This document shows, one piece after another, positions 63,270-64,000 of a DNA stretch of 64,000 nt. The notes below the pieces were generated by a model. It was not told the DNA's origin and did not search any database. It saw only the letters and a program-made list of their open reading frames with translations. The position numbers and the translations under genes are program-made. Source of the DNA: Xanthocytophaga agilis (GTDB taxonomy: Bacteria > Bacteroidota > Bacteroidia > Cytophagales > 172606-1); the NCBI RefSeq assembly GCF_030068605.1, contig NZ_JASJOU010000004.1, positions 186,001 to 250,000 of the forward strand. The letters run 5' to 3'. The first letter of the stretch is position 1. Every line of letters starts with the position of its first letter.

Positions 63270-64000
63270 TTATTTTGTTACCTCAATTACTTTCATACTT
63301 TCCTCACCAAACTGGGATACAACTTTGACAGCTACTCGATGTCCACGATCTTTTACCTCAATTGGGAAAGACTGAAAGCCATAAAGGTTATCAAATACCT
63401 CTTCATCTATTTCTAAGCGAAGGGTTTGTTCTGCTTTCTTCTTAATCTGCCGTTTAGATATTTCGGTTAGGCTCCGTTTTACTTTATCGAAGGCATTCTT
63501 GTCACCTCCACAGAAGAAAATTTGCTTGGTTACAAACTCACTTCCATTATAATCGTCATCTAGATACCAGTAGTTAATATCTGCCAGACTACGAGATTTT
63601 ACTTCATCTTTGATAGGATCGTATAAATCTAAGCCGCAAACTTCTACTTGGACGCGTCCATCTTCAAGAGCATTTACACTAATATCTGGCTCACCAATTG
63701 TAACAAAACTGGCGCCTTTGCGGTCTTTTTTTGAAAGGTCTTCTTGAAGTAGATCATCATGCATACGAACCTTGGTTACTTGCAGACCTGCATATTGTTT
63801 ATCTGTAATGTTCTCTACATCTGCTTCAAATGAGAAACCAAGGATTACCAACCAATTAGCATCTTTTCGTAAACGAGCTTCTTTAAAAGCTTCGCTAACC
63901 TGTTTTTTACTAACCGAACCAAATTTAGGCCCAATATGAATATAGGCTTTTTTCTCGCCATCTCCATTTGAATAATATCCTTCCGCATGAAGATATTGAT
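63270..64000 (-). CDS. Adenine-type DNA methyltransferase, C-terminal part (gene runs off the window)
   Basis: The frame is open to the window end. It reads [30 protein letters not shown], then [48 protein letters not shown] and [23 protein letters not shown]. This order closely matches the C-terminal region of site-specific adenine DNA methyltransferases of the type found with helicase genes. The catalytic motifs lie outside the window. The TTG at 63851 is not a start; the frame continues past it. Operon with MazG and DUF2075. Confidence 0.75.
   Translation of the reverse strand, partial: QYLHAEGYYSNGDGEKKAYIHIGPKFGSVSKKQVSEAFKEARLRKDANWLVILGFSFEADVENITDKQYAGLQVTKVRMHDDLLQEDLSKKDRKGASFVTIGEPDISVNALEDGRVQVEVCGLDLYDPIKDEVKSRSLADINYWYLDDDYNGSEFVTKQIFFCGGDKNAFDKVKRSLTEISKRQIKKKAEQTLRLEIDEEVFDNLYGFQSFPIEVKDRGHRVAVKVVSQFGEESMKVIEVTK

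Noticed and set aside
1-64000. CRISPR array, rRNA or tRNA genes
   Set aside because: No regularly spaced direct repeats and no recognisable RNA gene were found by eye.

Overview
The window is a stretch of chromosome from a moderately AT-rich Bacteroidota, most likely a Cytophagales relative. This placement rests on protein families (DUF1573, YfbK-type vWA lipoprotein, M48 with long C-terminal region, DMP19, Bacteroidota-type integrase and VirE_N primase), on TAnnTTTG-type -7 promoter elements, and on the near absence of Shine-Dalgarno sequences. No rRNA, tRNA or CRISPR array was recognised. All calls were made by reading the sequence; no database search was run.

Region 1 (1-41 kb) is mostly ordinary host chromosome. 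It holds a vWA lipoprotein, an M48 peptidase, proline biosynthesis (proB, proA), a serine hydrolase/AraC/SDR group, a histidine kinase-response regulator pair, a DUF1573 protein, a TPR protein, NIPSNAP and PHP-like secreted proteins, ilvB-ilvN for branched-chain amino acids, a stand-alone CheB domain, an MBL-rhodanese persulfide-type enzyme, an NmrA-AraC pair and an esterase. From about 26.6 kb it shows decay: a secreted monooxygenase split by a frameshift, a C-terminal phosphatase-like scrap, an AraC gene with two in-frame stops, an SDR gene with an internal deletion, and a broken small lipoprotein next to the integrated element. Two copies of a ~350 bp dispersed element with terminal inverted repeats lie at 8.7 and 38.0 kb, and an array of degenerate GACCGGAATTCCGGTC palindromes lies in front of proB.

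Region 2 (about 41.6-54 kb) is an integrated, all plus-strand element. It has a tyrosine integrase, an RteC-like protein, a MerR/excisionase-like HTH protein, a DUF3987 helicase/primase, a VirE_N/PriCT_2 primase, several unknown genes, a terminase small subunit, three small proteins sharing an N-terminal motif, and a phage tape measure protein. Terminase large subunit, portal, capsid and other tail genes are absent. This looks like a phage satellite or a strongly reduced prophage. Clusters of GTCCC/GGGAC pentamers sit at the start of the DUF3987 gene, between the two replication genes, and, in an almost identical inverted copy, at 59.2 kb. They are candidates for an element origin or control site and suggest the element may extend further right.

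Region 3 (54-60 kb) holds unrelated-looking membrane and secreted proteins, three of them very AT-rich on the minus strand, that may be cargo. Region 4 (60.6-64 kb, minus strand) is a probable defence operon that runs off the window: DNA methyltransferase (C-terminal part), MazG-like pyrophosphohydrolase, a nuclease-helicase of the DUF2075 type, and a small HTH protein.
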